A DNA stretch of 64,000 nt, taken from Thalassobius sp002708925 (lineage in GTDB: Bacteria; Pseudomonadota; Alphaproteobacteria; Rhodobacterales; Rhodobacteraceae). The position numbers and the translations under genes are program-made. Each line of letters begins with the position of its first letter. The stretch's first letter is position 1. The DNA lies in contig NZ_JBNAGJ010000012.1 of the NCBI RefSeq assembly GCF_049803795.1, positions 1 to 64,000 of the forward strand, written 5' to 3'. The notes beneath the pieces are model-generated. The model worked only from the letters and a program-made list of their open reading frames with translations, ran no database searches and was not told the DNA's origin. Below, piece after piece: positions 39,793-48,345 of the stretch.

Positions 39793-40839
39793 TCACCCGT
39801 CCTCGATCTCCAGACCTTGTACTTTCATGGCCTCAAGCAACGACCGGCGCAGCGCATCTTTGCCAAATGCCCGCAGATCGTCGTTGAAATCGCCCATGTT
39901 TGGCACGAGACCACCACAGGCAATACCAAGCGATTCCAGTTGGTTACGCAGTCTCAGTGATGCGGTTCGTCCCGCTTCGTCATTGTCCCGCGCGATCCAG
40001 ATACGCTTGATCCCCGGCGGCGGGATGAAGAGGCCGAGATGGGTGGCAGTGAGACAGGAGGCGAGGTCAAACTCGGAGAGAGCCGTGCCGACCGAGAGGG
40101 TGTTCTCGAGACCTTCACCGACGATGAGATCGCTGCGCGCCTTGCCGGACCAGAAGCGGATGGCATGGCCGTGCAGCTGTCCGAGGATCCGCTTCGGGCT
40201 CTCGATCTCGGCCAAACCGCCGGTGGACGGGTCGAGATAGAAGCGTGCGCAGCCGGTGATCTGGCCCCGATTGTCGGTGATCTTCGCGAGCAGGGCAGGG
40301 GCCCTTTGCGGCGGATCGGCGTCGTCCTCGCCCTGCCGCAGGAAAACCCGCGGGTGATAACGCAGCGCCGGACCCAGCCGTGTGATCCCGCGCCCCTGCA
40401 GATAGGTGGCAGCCAAGGTGCCGAGAACCGGCTTGCCAGCGGCAAAGAGCTTCCGCGCCCGCGCAATGCGTTTGCTAGAGGCAGCATCGGGGCACTCAGC
40501 CCTTTGGGTGTCACAAGGTAAGGAAGGGCAGGGGGCCTCGCCGAGAAAGGACCGGGCCTCCCTCAGCGTTTCCTTGAGCGTGACCGAACCAAGCCGTTCA
40601 TGCATCAGGTCAATCAGATCGCCATACTCACCGGTCGCGAAATCGGTCCAAGATCCGGCTTTGCGCCCACCCTGAGCTTGCAGCCGGATGGCGAGGCTCT
40701 GACCCTTTGCGCCCGAAGTGTCGCCAACCTGCCAATAGTTGCCCTGCTTGGACCCCTCGGGGAAATACTGGCGGCAGAAACTCTCGGCGCGGTCTGCAAG
40801 ATCAGCCGAGAGGTCTGCGATGCTGCGCCGCGCGCTCAT
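39793..40839 (-). CDS. Toprim-domain primase/helicase-like protein
   Basis: 348 residues from ATG 40839, which overlaps the stop of the methyltransferase-helicase gene (ATGA). The N-terminal part has the DUF7146-like segment GSWTDFATGEYGDLIDLMHER; the C-terminal Toprim domain shows DLIVGEGLENTLSVGTAL with the acidic residue of motif I and IWIARDNDEAGRTASLRL with the DxD-type pair. No zinc-finger or helicase motif is seen. Such proteins are common in plasmid cassettes and may make primers for single-stranded DNA after transfer. Confidence 0.85.
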   Translation of the reverse strand: MSARRSIADLSADLADRAESFCRQYFPEGSKQGNYWQVGDTSGAKGQSLAIRLQAQGGRKAGSWTDFATGEYGDLIDLMHERLGSVTLKETLREARSFLGEAPCPSLPCDTQRAECPDAASSKRIARARKLFAAGKPVLGTLAATYLQGRGITRLGPALRYHPRVFLRQGEDDADPPQRAPALLAKITDNRGQITGCARFYLDPSTGGLAEIESPKRILGQLHGHAIRFWSGKARSDLIVGEGLENTLSVGTALSEFDLASCLTATHLGLFIPPPGIKRIWIARDNDEAGRTASLRLRNQLESLGIACGGLVPNMGDFNDDLRAFGKDALRRSLLEAMKVQGLEIEDG

Positions 40840-43800
40840 GCGGCTGCATCCGCTGCGCTTGCGCCAACCGGATGCGCGGCAAGGACCCGCGCCAGCACCT
40901 CGGTGCAATCCACCGGGATGAACACCCGCGTCTTCCACTGGATCACCTCGGTGAAACAGCCCAAGGCCTTCAATGCGGGCAGTGCCGCGCCCGACGCTCC
41001 GATCAGCTCGAGCCTCGGCTGTCCCATGACCAGAGAGCGACGCAACTGGTAGCCCCCAAGCAGGCTGAGGGTCGTCTTCGCGTCCATGACCGCGCCGAAC
41101 ACCTCCTGCGGCGTCATCTCAATCTGGCAGTCGAGACCAAGGCGCGCATAGACATTGAGAAGCTGTTCCTGGCTGACCAAGCGGCCGATGGCGCGCTCCC
41201 CGTCCTCGGTCTGCAGACGATAGATCCGCATGTTGTCGGCGGGCAGCCGGTCCCAGATCGGCAGGAGGAGGCCGCAGATCAGCGTGATCTTCGATGTAGT
41301 GAACTCCGGCACCGCGTCGACCTCGGCCTGCCAGAGCTGCTCGAACATCGCATCATCGATCTCTTCCCAGTGCGACTTCGAGAACTCGGTCAGCGCGAGG
41401 ATTTCGGTCGCCATGGGCCGCAGGAGCTTCACCCGCAAGATCGGCACGCCATCCTCGTCCATGAAGGCCGGCGCTTTCACCATCAGGGCCGCGCGTTTGG
41501 AGGTCTTGTTCCAGCACAGCGTCGCGCCTCTTGTGTCGGCGCAGATGGCTTTGACGCGGGGCAGAGTGAGCGGATCGTTGCGATCGATACGCTCCACGGT
41601 CAGCGCAGTTGCCGTCGCGCCCGTCGCCTCATGCTCGAAGATGACCTTGCGATCAACGATCTCAAACTTCTCGGCGCGCAGGGTCTCTAGCCCGACATCG
41701 AGGGTGCCTGCCTGACGCGCGTCCTCAATTATCGCCGAAAGAAACCCGCCGAAGGCCTCGAAGATCGCGTCCTGCATGTCGATGCGGAGCGCGAGGCAGC
41801 GGTTCAGGAACTGCTGGATCGGCGGCAGGGTTTCCTTCATCGTGCCATCCGCCTCATCGAGCGTCAGCCCGGTCATCTCCTGGAACCTGGAGTAGGAGCA
41901 GGCGTCGATCTTGCCCGCGCGCAGCTTGTAGAAGAACTGCCGCAACGCCGCTCGTGCATAAGGGCTCTCGAGGTTGTCCTCGGCGCGGAACATGTTCTGC
42001 CCACCCGTCTCGCGTTGCCCCTTGGTGATGGCCCCGAGCGTATCGAGGCGGCGGGCGATGGTGGAGAGGAACCGCTTCTCACCCTTCACGTCTGTGGCAA
42101 CGGGGCGAAAGAGCGGCGGCTGCGCTTGGTTCGTGCGGTTGGTACGCCCCAGCCCCTGGATCGCATTGTCGGCTTTCCAGCCAGGCTCAAGCAAGTAATG
42201 CACCCGGAGGCGCTGGTTCTTTGCACCAAGATCGGCGTGGTAGCTGCGCCCCGTGCCACCGGCGTCAGAAAAGATCAGGATGCGCTTGGCGTCATCCATG
42301 AAGGCCTGGGTTTCGCCGAGGTTGGAGGAGGCGGCTCGGTTCTCGACCTTGAGCCGCCCTTCACGCGTCCTCGCGATGCGCCGCTTGCGCCCCGTGACCT
42401 CGGCCACCGCATCGCCCCCGAAATGCCACAGGATCTGATCGAGCGCGCCCTGCACCGGGGCAAGGGCACCGAGATGCTCGACAAGCTCATCCCGCCGCCG
42501 CTCCGCCTCACGGCAGATAATCGGATTGCCATCACCATCGAGGGCGGGACGCGAGCGTAGGTCGCCGTTCTCGTCGGAGTAGGGCTCGAAGAGCTGCGTC
42601 GGGAAGCTGTGCATGAGGTAGTCCATGATGTTCTCGCGCGGCGTAAAATCGACCTGCAGGTCGTCCCACTCCGAGGGCGGGATCTCTTCGAGGCGCCGTT
42701 CCATCACCGCCTCGCTGGTCGAGACCACCTGAATCACGGCCGAATGCCCCGCGGCCAGGTCCGCTTCGATCGCATGGATGAGCGAAGGGCATTTCATGGC
42801 GGTGATGAGATGATTGAAGAAACGCTGCTTGTTGCTCTCGAAGGCCGAGCGCGCAGCGGATTTCGCCTGGGGGTTCAGCGTACCGGTCTCGGAGGAAATA
42901 CCCGAGGCCTGAAGGGCGGCCTCCAAGTTGGTGTGGATGATCTGGTAGGCATCGGCATAGCTGTCATAGATCGCGATCTGTGCGGGCGTCAGCTCATGCA
43001 CCAGCATTTCGTATTCGACCCCGGCATAGGAGAGGGACCGCGCAAGATAGAGCCCGAGCGCCTTCAGATCGCGCGAGATCATCTCCATGGCAGCAATGCC
43101 CCCGGCCTCCATCGCGGCAACGAACTCGGCCCGCGTCACGAAAGGGAAATCACCCGTGCCCCAGAGCCCGAGACGGGAGGCATAGGCGAGATTGCCGACC
43201 ACCGTCGCGCCGGTCGCTGAGACGTAGAGCACCCGGGCATCGGGAACGGCATTTTGCAGCGCGAGGCCAGCAAGGCCTTGTTGGGATGCCTTCTTGTCGC
43301 CGCGGTCGGACTTTTCGCCGGCGGCATTCGCCATGGCGTGGCTTTCGTCGAAAGCGATGACCCCGTTGAACCCCTCGCCAAGCCAGGACGTCACCTGATC
43401 GAGGCGGGAGGCTTTCCCGTCGCGTTCAGCAGAACGCAGGGTGGCATAGGTGACGAAGAGGATGCCCTCTGGGAGACGGATATCGCTCCCCTGGCGGAAT
43501 TTCGAGAGCGGCACGATATCGCTTTCACGCCCCCCAAGCGCCATCCAGTCGCGGCGCGCATCCTCGATGAGCTTGTCGCTCTTCGAGACCCAGACCGCGC
43601 GGCGTCGTCCTTGCAGCCAATTGTCGAGGATGATGCCCGCGACCTGCCGGCCCTTGCCGCAGCCCGTGCCATCGCCGAGGAACCAGCCCTTGCGCAGGCG
43701 AAAGGCACCTTCGTCATCCTCAGACGCTGCCATCAGCTGACCTTCGATCTCGCCGCGCTTGAACCAGCCCTTGAGATGCGTCTCGTGTGCATTGCCCGCG

Positions 43801-45233
43801 TAGATCACGCTTTCGAGCTGCGGCGCAGAGAGGAGACCGTCTCGAACGAGGGTCTTCGGCAGAACGGGGCGGTAGCTCGGCACGGGCGGCGGCACCGAGG
43901 CCATGGCGGCGGATTGCACAAGTGCTGTCGGATGCTCCGCCGCGCCGTCGATCCGGATCGCCTGCAGGTCATAGACCTCGTAGACCGTGTCCTGCAACGT
44001 GCCATAGGGTTCGCTCCAGGCTTTTGGCAAGTAGTCGAGCGGGGCCGTCTCGATGTCGTCGAACGGATGCTTCGCGCGTTCCTCGGCGAGCGCACGGGTT
44101 TCTTTGCGTGCTGCGTTGCGCAGGGCGTGGAGGTTGGTGCGGGTCGGCTGAGACGGGACCGAAAGGGCCGATGTGGTGGGGCAGGGCGGGGGGCTGCGGC
44201 GTTCCGGGCAATGGGCGAGTACTACGGAGAGAAGATCACTCGTGGTCGCGCAGATCGGATGATAGGCGGCGTCAATATCAGCCGGTGCGGTCTCTTCAGC
44301 ACCAGCCGCGCGCTTATCGATTACCGTCAACCGCGTGTCGATCGTGGTGCCATGCCGTGCGAAGACCTTGCCGTCGATGGGGGCCGAAAACACGACATCG
44401 GCGCTCTGGCCGATCCGCTGAAATGTCGACTGGAAGGATTTCAAAGAGGGACGGAAGCTTTCGCCGGTGATGACGACAAGCCGCCCACCAGGCGCGAGGC
44501 GTGCCAGGGCGGAAAGCACATGCTGACTGGTCGCTTGCCTAAACCGGCCCTCGACATGGTTGGCAGCGGAAAACGGCGGGTTCATCACCACGACCGAGGG
44601 CGTGATCGAGCGATCAAGACGATCGTCGATCGAGGCAGCATCGTGGTCAGATACGGCGGCATCGGGGAACAACTGCCCCAGTAGGGCGCGGCGCGTGTCG
44701 GCAAGTTCATTCAGCGCCAACCGTGCACCAGCGATCTTTGCAAAGATGGCCAGCATGCCCGTGCCCGTCGACGGCTCGAGCATCAGGTCGTCGTCCCGAA
44801 ACCCGGCGGCCTGCGCGACGATGGCCGCGAGGGGCAAAGGCGTGGAAAACTGTTGCAGACGGATACTGTCTTCGGAGCGGCGCGTGTGAGACGGGGCCAG
44901 AGCCGTGAAACGTTCGATCATGGTGAGGAAGGCCTGCGGCGACAGTGCCTGACGCTGCATCAGCGCGCCGTAGCGCGAGAGTATAAGGATTTGGGCGACC
45001 TCGGCCGCCTCATAGGCGTCTTTCCAGACCCAGGCACCACTTGTGTCACTGGCACCGCAAGCATCTTCCATCGCGGCGCGAAGTGCGGCGGCGTCGATGG
45101 ACCTGCCTGCCTCGAAAACGGGGACGAGGATTTTCGCAGCCTGCATCAGGTTTTGGGCGAAGCGTGGGGCATCCGGCAGGGCAGGGGCTTCGGGCTCGGT
45201 TGCAAGTTGGACGGAATGGGGGTGAGCGTTCAT
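40836..45233 (-). CDS. Strawberry-notch-type helicase fused to an adenine-type methyltransferase
   Basis: 1465 residues. The N-terminal third is a SAM-dependent methyltransferase: EPSTGTGMLAIFAK binds SAM and VVMNPPFS is the catalytic NPPF motif of N6-adenine or glutamine methyltransferases. The middle is a superfamily 2 helicase of the strawberry-notch kind: GDGTGCGKGRQVAGII (motif I), IAFDESHAM (motif II), VSATGATV (motif III) and GLGRTNRTNQAQPP (motif VI). The C-terminal part is the SNO-type extension. Such giants are frequent on alphaproteobacterial plasmids and may protect or remodel incoming DNA. ATG 45233 is chosen because family-like sequence starts there. The primase gene is translationally coupled. 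Confidence 0.88.
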   Translation of the reverse strand: MNAHPHSVQLATEPEAPALPDAPRFAQNLMQAAKILVPVFEAGRSIDAAALRAAMEDACGASDTSGAWVWKDAYEAAEVAQILILSRYGALMQRQALSPQAFLTMIERFTALAPSHTRRSEDSIRLQQFSTPLPLAAIVAQAAGFRDDDLMLEPSTGTGMLAIFAKIAGARLALNELADTRRALLGQLFPDAAVSDHDAASIDDRLDRSITPSVVVMNPPFSAANHVEGRFRQATSQHVLSALARLAPGGRLVVITGESFRPSLKSFQSTFQRIGQSADVVFSAPIDGKVFARHGTTIDTRLTVIDKRAAGAEETAPADIDAAYHPICATTSDLLSVVLAHCPERRSPPPCPTTSALSVPSQPTRTNLHALRNAARKETRALAEERAKHPFDDIETAPLDYLPKAWSEPYGTLQDTVYEVYDLQAIRIDGAAEHPTALVQSAAMASVPPPVPSYRPVLPKTLVRDGLLSAPQLESVIYAGNAHETHLKGWFKRGEIEGQLMAASEDDEGAFRLRKGWFLGDGTGCGKGRQVAGIILDNWLQGRRRAVWVSKSDKLIEDARRDWMALGGRESDIVPLSKFRQGSDIRLPEGILFVTYATLRSAERDGKASRLDQVTSWLGEGFNGVIAFDESHAMANAAGEKSDRGDKKASQQGLAGLALQNAVPDARVLYVSATGATVVGNLAYASRLGLWGTGDFPFVTRAEFVAAMEAGGIAAMEMISRDLKALGLYLARSLSYAGVEYEMLVHELTPAQIAIYDSYADAYQIIHTNLEAALQASGISSETGTLNPQAKSAARSAFESNKQRFFNHLITAMKCPSLIHAIEADLAAGHSAVIQVVSTSEAVMERRLEEIPPSEWDDLQVDFTPRENIMDYLMHSFPTQLFEPYSDENGDLRSRPALDGDGNPIICREAERRRDELVEHLGALAPVQGALDQILWHFGGDAVAEVTGRKRRIARTREGRLKVENRAASSNLGETQAFMDDAKRILIFSDAGGTGRSYHADLGAKNQRLRVHYLLEPGWKADNAIQGLGRTNRTNQAQPPLFRPVATDVKGEKRFLSTIARRLDTLGAITKGQRETGGQNMFRAEDNLESPYARAALRQFFYKLRAGKIDACSYSRFQEMTGLTLDEADGTMKETLPPIQQFLNRCLALRIDMQDAIFEAFGGFLSAIIEDARQAGTLDVGLETLRAEKFEIVDRKVIFEHEATGATATALTVERIDRNDPLTLPRVKAICADTRGATLCWNKTSKRAALMVKAPAFMDEDGVPILRVKLLRPMATEILALTEFSKSHWEEIDDAMFEQLWQAEVDAVPEFTTSKITLICGLLLPIWDRLPADNMRIYRLQTEDGERAIGRLVSQEQLLNVYARLGLDCQIEMTPQEVFGAVMDAKTTLSLLGGYQLRRSLVMGQPRLELIGASGAALPALKALGCFTEVIQWKTRVFIPVDCTEVLARVLAAHPVGASAADAAA

Positions 45234-45287
45234 CGGCAATCTCCGGGGTTGAGGGTTGGCCCCGAGCCCCGCGTGCACTCTCTCACC

Positions 45288-45308
45288 CGGGAGGGGTCAC
45301 CCCTCCCG
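45288..45308 (-). promoter_or_regulatory. Leader hairpin of the methyltransferase-helicase gene
   Basis: CGGGAGGGG pairs perfectly with CCCCTCCCG around a three-base loop, 55 bases upstream of the start codon. One arm is ribosome-site-like, so the hairpin could sequester or mimic it. Confidence 0.5.
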
Positions 45309-45543
45309 CCCTGTCTCTCACTCTTTCATGGCCTCGAAAACTGAAGTCTTGGCAGCGAAAACTTATCCACAAAATCTGGGGATGACGCTGTGGGCGTTGT
45401 CGCGCAAACCCATGCCAGGCTGCTGGGACACGGCCGTGCCTGCATTTTGGGCACCTCCAGCGAAACGGACCCGACACACAGCAAGCTCGGGGACCGAATG
45501 GTCAACGAGGAGAAATCGCAAGAGCTCAGAATGGGGATCTGCA

Positions 45544-45581
45544 AATAAAAAGGCGACATCCGGGAGGAGGTGGATGCCGCC
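45544..45581 (-). terminator. Rho-independent terminator, minus strand
   Basis: Read on the minus strand: GGCGGCATCC, a 10-base loop, GGATGTCGCC (10 bp, one G-T wobble), then TTTTTATTT. It ends the transcript of the DUF genes lying to its right and separates them from the methyltransferase-helicase gene. Confidence 0.8.
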
Positions 45582-45748
45582 GATTATTCCGGATCGGCTC
45601 AGGGAGGAGGAGAGAACCGATCACAAGAGCGAACATAGGAGCAATGCTGCAGTCGCACAATGGGCGGGCTATGACTTTTCTGCAATGCAGCAATGCATGT
45701 CCGCGATCGGGTGCTGCCCATAGTTCCGGTGTGTGGCGGCGAGTTATT

Positions 45749-46378
45749 CTATGGATATGCGGTCAATGCACCGGTCGCGGGTGGCGCATGGGGATCGGAC
45801 CGAGGAACGGCATTCCGCGCCTCCGGCAAACAATGCGTCTCATAGGCGCCAACAAACCCCCAGCAAGCGTCGATCTCCTCGCCACCCTGTTCGACGATGT
45901 AACCATAGACACGCCCACCAAGGTAAGAATCGTAGTCGGCGGTCTCACCACGTAAGATGTCTACAGCCTGTTCGCGCAGGGCCTTGGTCACGCGTTTTAC
46001 ACCGAATTCCTTTCGGACCGCTTCGAGCGTCACGTAGACGTAACCGACCTGCCCAGAATCCCACGGGCAGTGGAACCCGACGGTGTTCATCGCGAGACCG
46101 GAATGGTCATAGAGAAACACAGGCAGAATGATTGCCTTCCGCTCGGCGCGGTCCCGCAGACGATCCATCGAGAGATCGCTCTGATCCGAGACGCCCGCAA
46201 GATCGCGCAGGAACGCCTCAGGGCTGTCGTACTGATGGCTGTCACCCAGCCGATAGCGGCGGTGCCAGCAGATCAGCGTACCGAGGTTGCACCACTCTCG
46301 TGGGTCCTCAGCGTCGGGGTCGTGGTAGATCTTGATCGTGTGGCCCTGGTGGACCTCCTCGTAGACGGGATCTTGCAT
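45749..46378 (-). CDS. Conserved plasmid hypothetical protein
   Basis: 209 residues, from ATG 46378, which lies seven bases after GAAAGGA; an ATG two codons earlier is too close to that site. The core reads YEEVHQGHTIKIYHDPDAEDPREWCNLGTLICWHRRYRLGD, then LPVFLYDHSGLAMNTVGFHCPWDSGQVGYVYVTLE and WGFVGAYETHCL (split here for brevity). I recognise this as a common uncharacterised protein of plasmids and phages but cannot name a function. It is cytoplasmic, without membrane segments. The last 25 residues look unconserved and may be random extension. Confidence 0.72.
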   Translation of the reverse strand: MQDPVYEEVHQGHTIKIYHDPDAEDPREWCNLGTLICWHRRYRLGDSHQYDSPEAFLRDLAGVSDQSDLSMDRLRDRAERKAIILPVFLYDHSGLAMNTVGFHCPWDSGQVGYVYVTLEAVRKEFGVKRVTKALREQAVDILRGETADYDSYLGGRVYGYIVEQGGEEIDACWGFVGAYETHCLPEARNAVPRSDPHAPPATGALTAYP

Positions 46379-46402
46379 GTCCATGTCCTTTCTCGAAACG
46401 CA

Positions 46403-46441
46403 ATCGACCCGCCAAGCCGGTTGTGGCGCAGGCGGGTCGAT
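46403..46441 (-). promoter_or_regulatory. Leader hairpin upstream of the conserved hypothetical gene
   Basis: ATCGACCCGCC pairs with GGCGGGTCGAT (11 bp, perfect) around a 17-base loop containing a further GCC/GGC pair. It ends 25 bases upstream of the start codon on the same strand. The sequence CCGGCTTGGCGGGTC resembles the elements at 47768-47812 and 48271-48309. Confidence 0.55.
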
Positions 46442-46483
46442 CTGGATGGGATCAGATGGTTGGTGAGTTTGCCGCCCGGCGGA

Positions 46484-46960
46484 TCAGGCGGCGGCGCGAT
46501 TCTGGCGATGCTGGACGTGCTCGACAGAGACCTTGAGAAGCCAATCCTCAAAGCCAAGAATGGTCTGGTGACCCGCAACCGCCTGGACCCAGGCCGCACG
46601 CGGATCGCTGCCGATCTGCGTCGGGTCGTTGTCGATCCGGCCATTGGCCATCCACGGTTCGGGTTGTATGCGTCCGAGCCAGTCAGCCAGTGACGGGATA
46701 CGCCCCTGGCAGTCTTCGCGCACATGCTGCTCGCCGATCCAGCGGATCGGAACGACCCGGCCCGCGCTGTTGATCAGGCTGCGACCGAACACCCGCTCGG
46801 CATCATAAATCCCGACCGTATGATGTTTTTGGGCTCTGTGAACAAAGAGACCTAGGTGCTCTTTAGATGAGTCAAACCAGTCATGCACATGTTGGTAATC
46901 ATCTGGAACACCGCCAAATCTACGGGCCGAGCTTTCGGCGTGGTGGAGAGGATGTGCCAT
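46484..46960 (-). CDS. DUF6915-like plasmid protein
   Basis: 158 residues from ATG 46960. The conserved front part, AHPLHHAESSARRFGGVPDDY, then DWFDSSKEHLGLFVHRA and HHTVGIYDAERVFG, with RWIGEQHVREDCQGRIPSLADWL later, is a recurring uncharacterised family. Several His and Asp residues in the first 50 positions could bind metal. It starts two bases from the end of the upstream DUF6878-like gene, so the two are coupled. Confidence 0.75.
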   Translation of the reverse strand: MAHPLHHAESSARRFGGVPDDYQHVHDWFDSSKEHLGLFVHRAQKHHTVGIYDAERVFGRSLINSAGRVVPIRWIGEQHVREDCQGRIPSLADWLGRIQPEPWMANGRIDNDPTQIGSDPRAAWVQAVAGHQTILGFEDWLLKVSVEHVQHRQNRAAA

Positions 46961-46961
46961 G

Positions 46962-47345
46962 TCAGAGCCCCTCATGTTCTGTGGTGTCGGTCTCGATGAA
47001 GCGGTTCGAGTGGCTGACATCGATCTTGTCCGTCTCGAGCGCCCAGGTCAATTCGCCATAGCCGCCCTCGTTGTTTTCGAAGCCAGGGCTCAGCGCATAG
47101 GCAAAGTCCCAGCCGAAATCTTCGACCCGTCGCCGCAGCTCTTCTGTCAGGGTAATCGTGTCAGGCGTCACGACGACCTCCTCGACATTGCCGGAATCGC
47201 CATAGCCTTCATATTGCACGTCGAGGCCGGTCACGCCGAGGCCGCGCAGTTCGGTGAGAAGCGCCGCGCGGGTCTCGACCCGCTGTTCGGCTGCCCGTCT
47301 CTGGGCTTCGAGCATCTGCGCGTAGAAATCATTTGCTTGTGTCAT
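46962..47345 (-). CDS. DUF6878-like plasmid protein
   Basis: 127 residues, acidic, cytoplasmic. Pattern: a helical start (FYAQMLEAQRRAAEQRVETR), then LRGLGVTGLDVQYEGYGDSG and a conserved end NNEGGYGELTWALETDKI with NRFIETDTTEHEGL. The NEGGYGE block is a hallmark of this small family from proteobacterial plasmids. Function is unknown. ATG 47345 is preceded by AAAGGACC. Confidence 0.75.
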   Translation of the reverse strand: MTQANDFYAQMLEAQRRAAEQRVETRAALLTELRGLGVTGLDVQYEGYGDSGNVEEVVVTPDTITLTEELRRRVEDFGWDFAYALSPGFENNEGGYGELTWALETDKIDVSHSNRFIETDTTEHEGL

Positions 47346-47425
47346 ATCTTCGGTCCTTTGGAATTGAGGGAGGGTGAGGGCGACCGTCTTGCATGCCGCG
47401 CCCCGGAGGTTTCCTTTGGGGGGCT

Positions 47426-47722
47426 TCAGGCCGCAGCGTCGCCGCGTTTCTCAGCCGTCCGGTCAACCAGGTTGAAATACAAATTCTCGGTCGCGCGCTT
47501 GAACCCCGGCGGTTTGCGCGGAGCGAGGCAGCGCACCGAGGCGCTGCAGCTCTCGCCGTGCTCCATCGCGAACTGCGTCACTTGGTCGATCAGATCATCC
47601 ATGCCCGCGGCCTCGATGCGCTTTTCGGGGTAGTTCGCCAGCATCTGGAACTGGGTGACGACGAAGGCGCCATCGCGATGTGCGGGATAGAGGGTGATCT
47701 GGTAGTCGAGTGTCTTGGCCAT
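47426..47722 (-). CDS. Small conserved plasmid protein
   Basis: 98 residues from ATG 47722. It begins KTLDYQITLYPAHRDGAFVV and ends CLAPRKPPGFKRATENLYFNLVDRT. I do not recognise a named domain. It shares orientation and spacing with its neighbours, and its leader contains the hairpin at 47786-47812, which argues that it is a real member of the cassette. Confidence 0.65.
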   Translation of the reverse strand: MAKTLDYQITLYPAHRDGAFVVTQFQMLANYPEKRIEAAGMDDLIDQVTQFAMEHGESCSASVRCLAPRKPPGFKRATENLYFNLVDRTAEKRGDAAA

Positions 47723-47785
47723 CTCTGGTCTCCTGCGGCAGGCCGGACACGATCATCGCGCCCCTTGGAACCCGCCAGCCCGAAA

Positions 47786-47812
47786 GGACCGCCCTTTGTG
47801 CAAGGGCGATCC
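47786..47812 (-). promoter_or_regulatory. Leader hairpin, family 2, copy 1
   Basis: GGA-C-CGCCCTT pairs with AAGGGCG-A-TCC (10 pairs and one C-A mismatch) around a five-base loop. The flanking AACCCGCCAGCCCGAAAGG is shared with copy 2 at 48283-48309. Confidence 0.6.
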
Positions 47813-47838
47813 GTGGCGATGTCGGTGAAAAAGGGGCG

Positions 47839-48219
47839 TCAGTATTCCGACGGCAGAAGCAGGGTCAGGACCCGGCGCGTCTGATCAGGATCGGAGGGCT
47901 CAGGCGAGCCATAGGTGTAGTCGACGTCGTACAGGTCGATCTTGAACCAGACCTTCGTGCCGTCGAGGTCGATGACGCCCATCTCGTGCCATCCTTGCGG
48001 GTCGCTGTCAGCGTTGAACGCGTCAAATGAAGCCACGCTGCGGGTGAGAGCAAGCTGGGCATCGGGCCCAAGCGCTGCAACGCCACGGGTCATCACGAAC
48101 TGGCCCTGCGGGGCATCGGTGACGAGGATATTGCCAAGGATAGAGCGACGAAAGGCGTCATTCTGCGAAGCGACGAGTGCGGCTTCCTTAACGGGATCGA
48201 GGTCAAGTGTGGTGGTCAT
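47839..48219 (-). CDS. DUF3768 family protein
   Basis: 126 residues. Typical DUF3768 features: an N-terminal helix (LVASQNDAFRRS), VMTRGVAALGPDAQLALTRSVASFDAF, and the end GVIDLDGTKVWFKIDLYDVDYTYGSPEPSDP with VLTLLLPSEY. The small family is common on Rhizobiales and Rhodobacterales plasmids; its role is unknown. ATG 48219 is chosen because family-like sequence starts there and GGAGAT lies upstream; a frame extension further upstream runs through the leader hairpin. Confidence 0.82.
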   Translation of the reverse strand: MTTTLDLDPVKEAALVASQNDAFRRSILGNILVTDAPQGQFVMTRGVAALGPDAQLALTRSVASFDAFNADSDPQGWHEMGVIDLDGTKVWFKIDLYDVDYTYGSPEPSDPDQTRRVLTLLLPSEY

Positions 48220-48282
48220 GGGATATCTCCGGGACGGGCCCGCCGATCCGATATCGGCTGTTGGTAACCCGTCAGCCGGAAA

Positions 48283-48309
48283 GGGCCGCCCTCGATGTGA
48301 GGACGGCCC
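48283..48309 (-). promoter_or_regulatory. Leader hairpin, family 2, copy 2
   Basis: GGGCCG-C-CCTC pairs with GAGG-A-CGGCCC (10 pairs, one C-A mismatch) around a five-base loop, 64 bases upstream of the DUF3768 start. Stem bases differ from copy 1 in compensating pairs, while flanks are nearly the same. Confidence 0.6.
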
Positions 48310-48345
48310 AAGGCTCATGTCGTGATCAGGTCAGCGTGCGGCTCG

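Larger units (their letters stand above)
45234..45748. other. Long leader/intergenic stretch upstream of the methyltransferase-helicase gene
   Basis: 515 bases without a supported gene. It contains a hairpin at 45288-45308, a terminator at 45544-45581 and, around 45640-45690, several repeats of GCAATG(C/A) such as TGCAATGCAGCAATGCATG. The promoter for the minus-strand methyltransferase-helicase and primase genes should be between 45309 and 45540, but I cannot pick one with confidence. Confidence 0.5.

Noticed and set aside
45640..45700. CRISPR or iteron-like array from repeated GCAATG-type words
   Set aside because: The repeats are only 6-9 bases, irregularly spaced and few. No spacer structure, no cas genes, and the replication module lies elsewhere.
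48010..48025. A third parS-like site (TTGAACGCG followed by TCAAA)
   Set aside because: One arm is incomplete and it lies in the DUF3768 coding sequence; the symmetrical core is missing.
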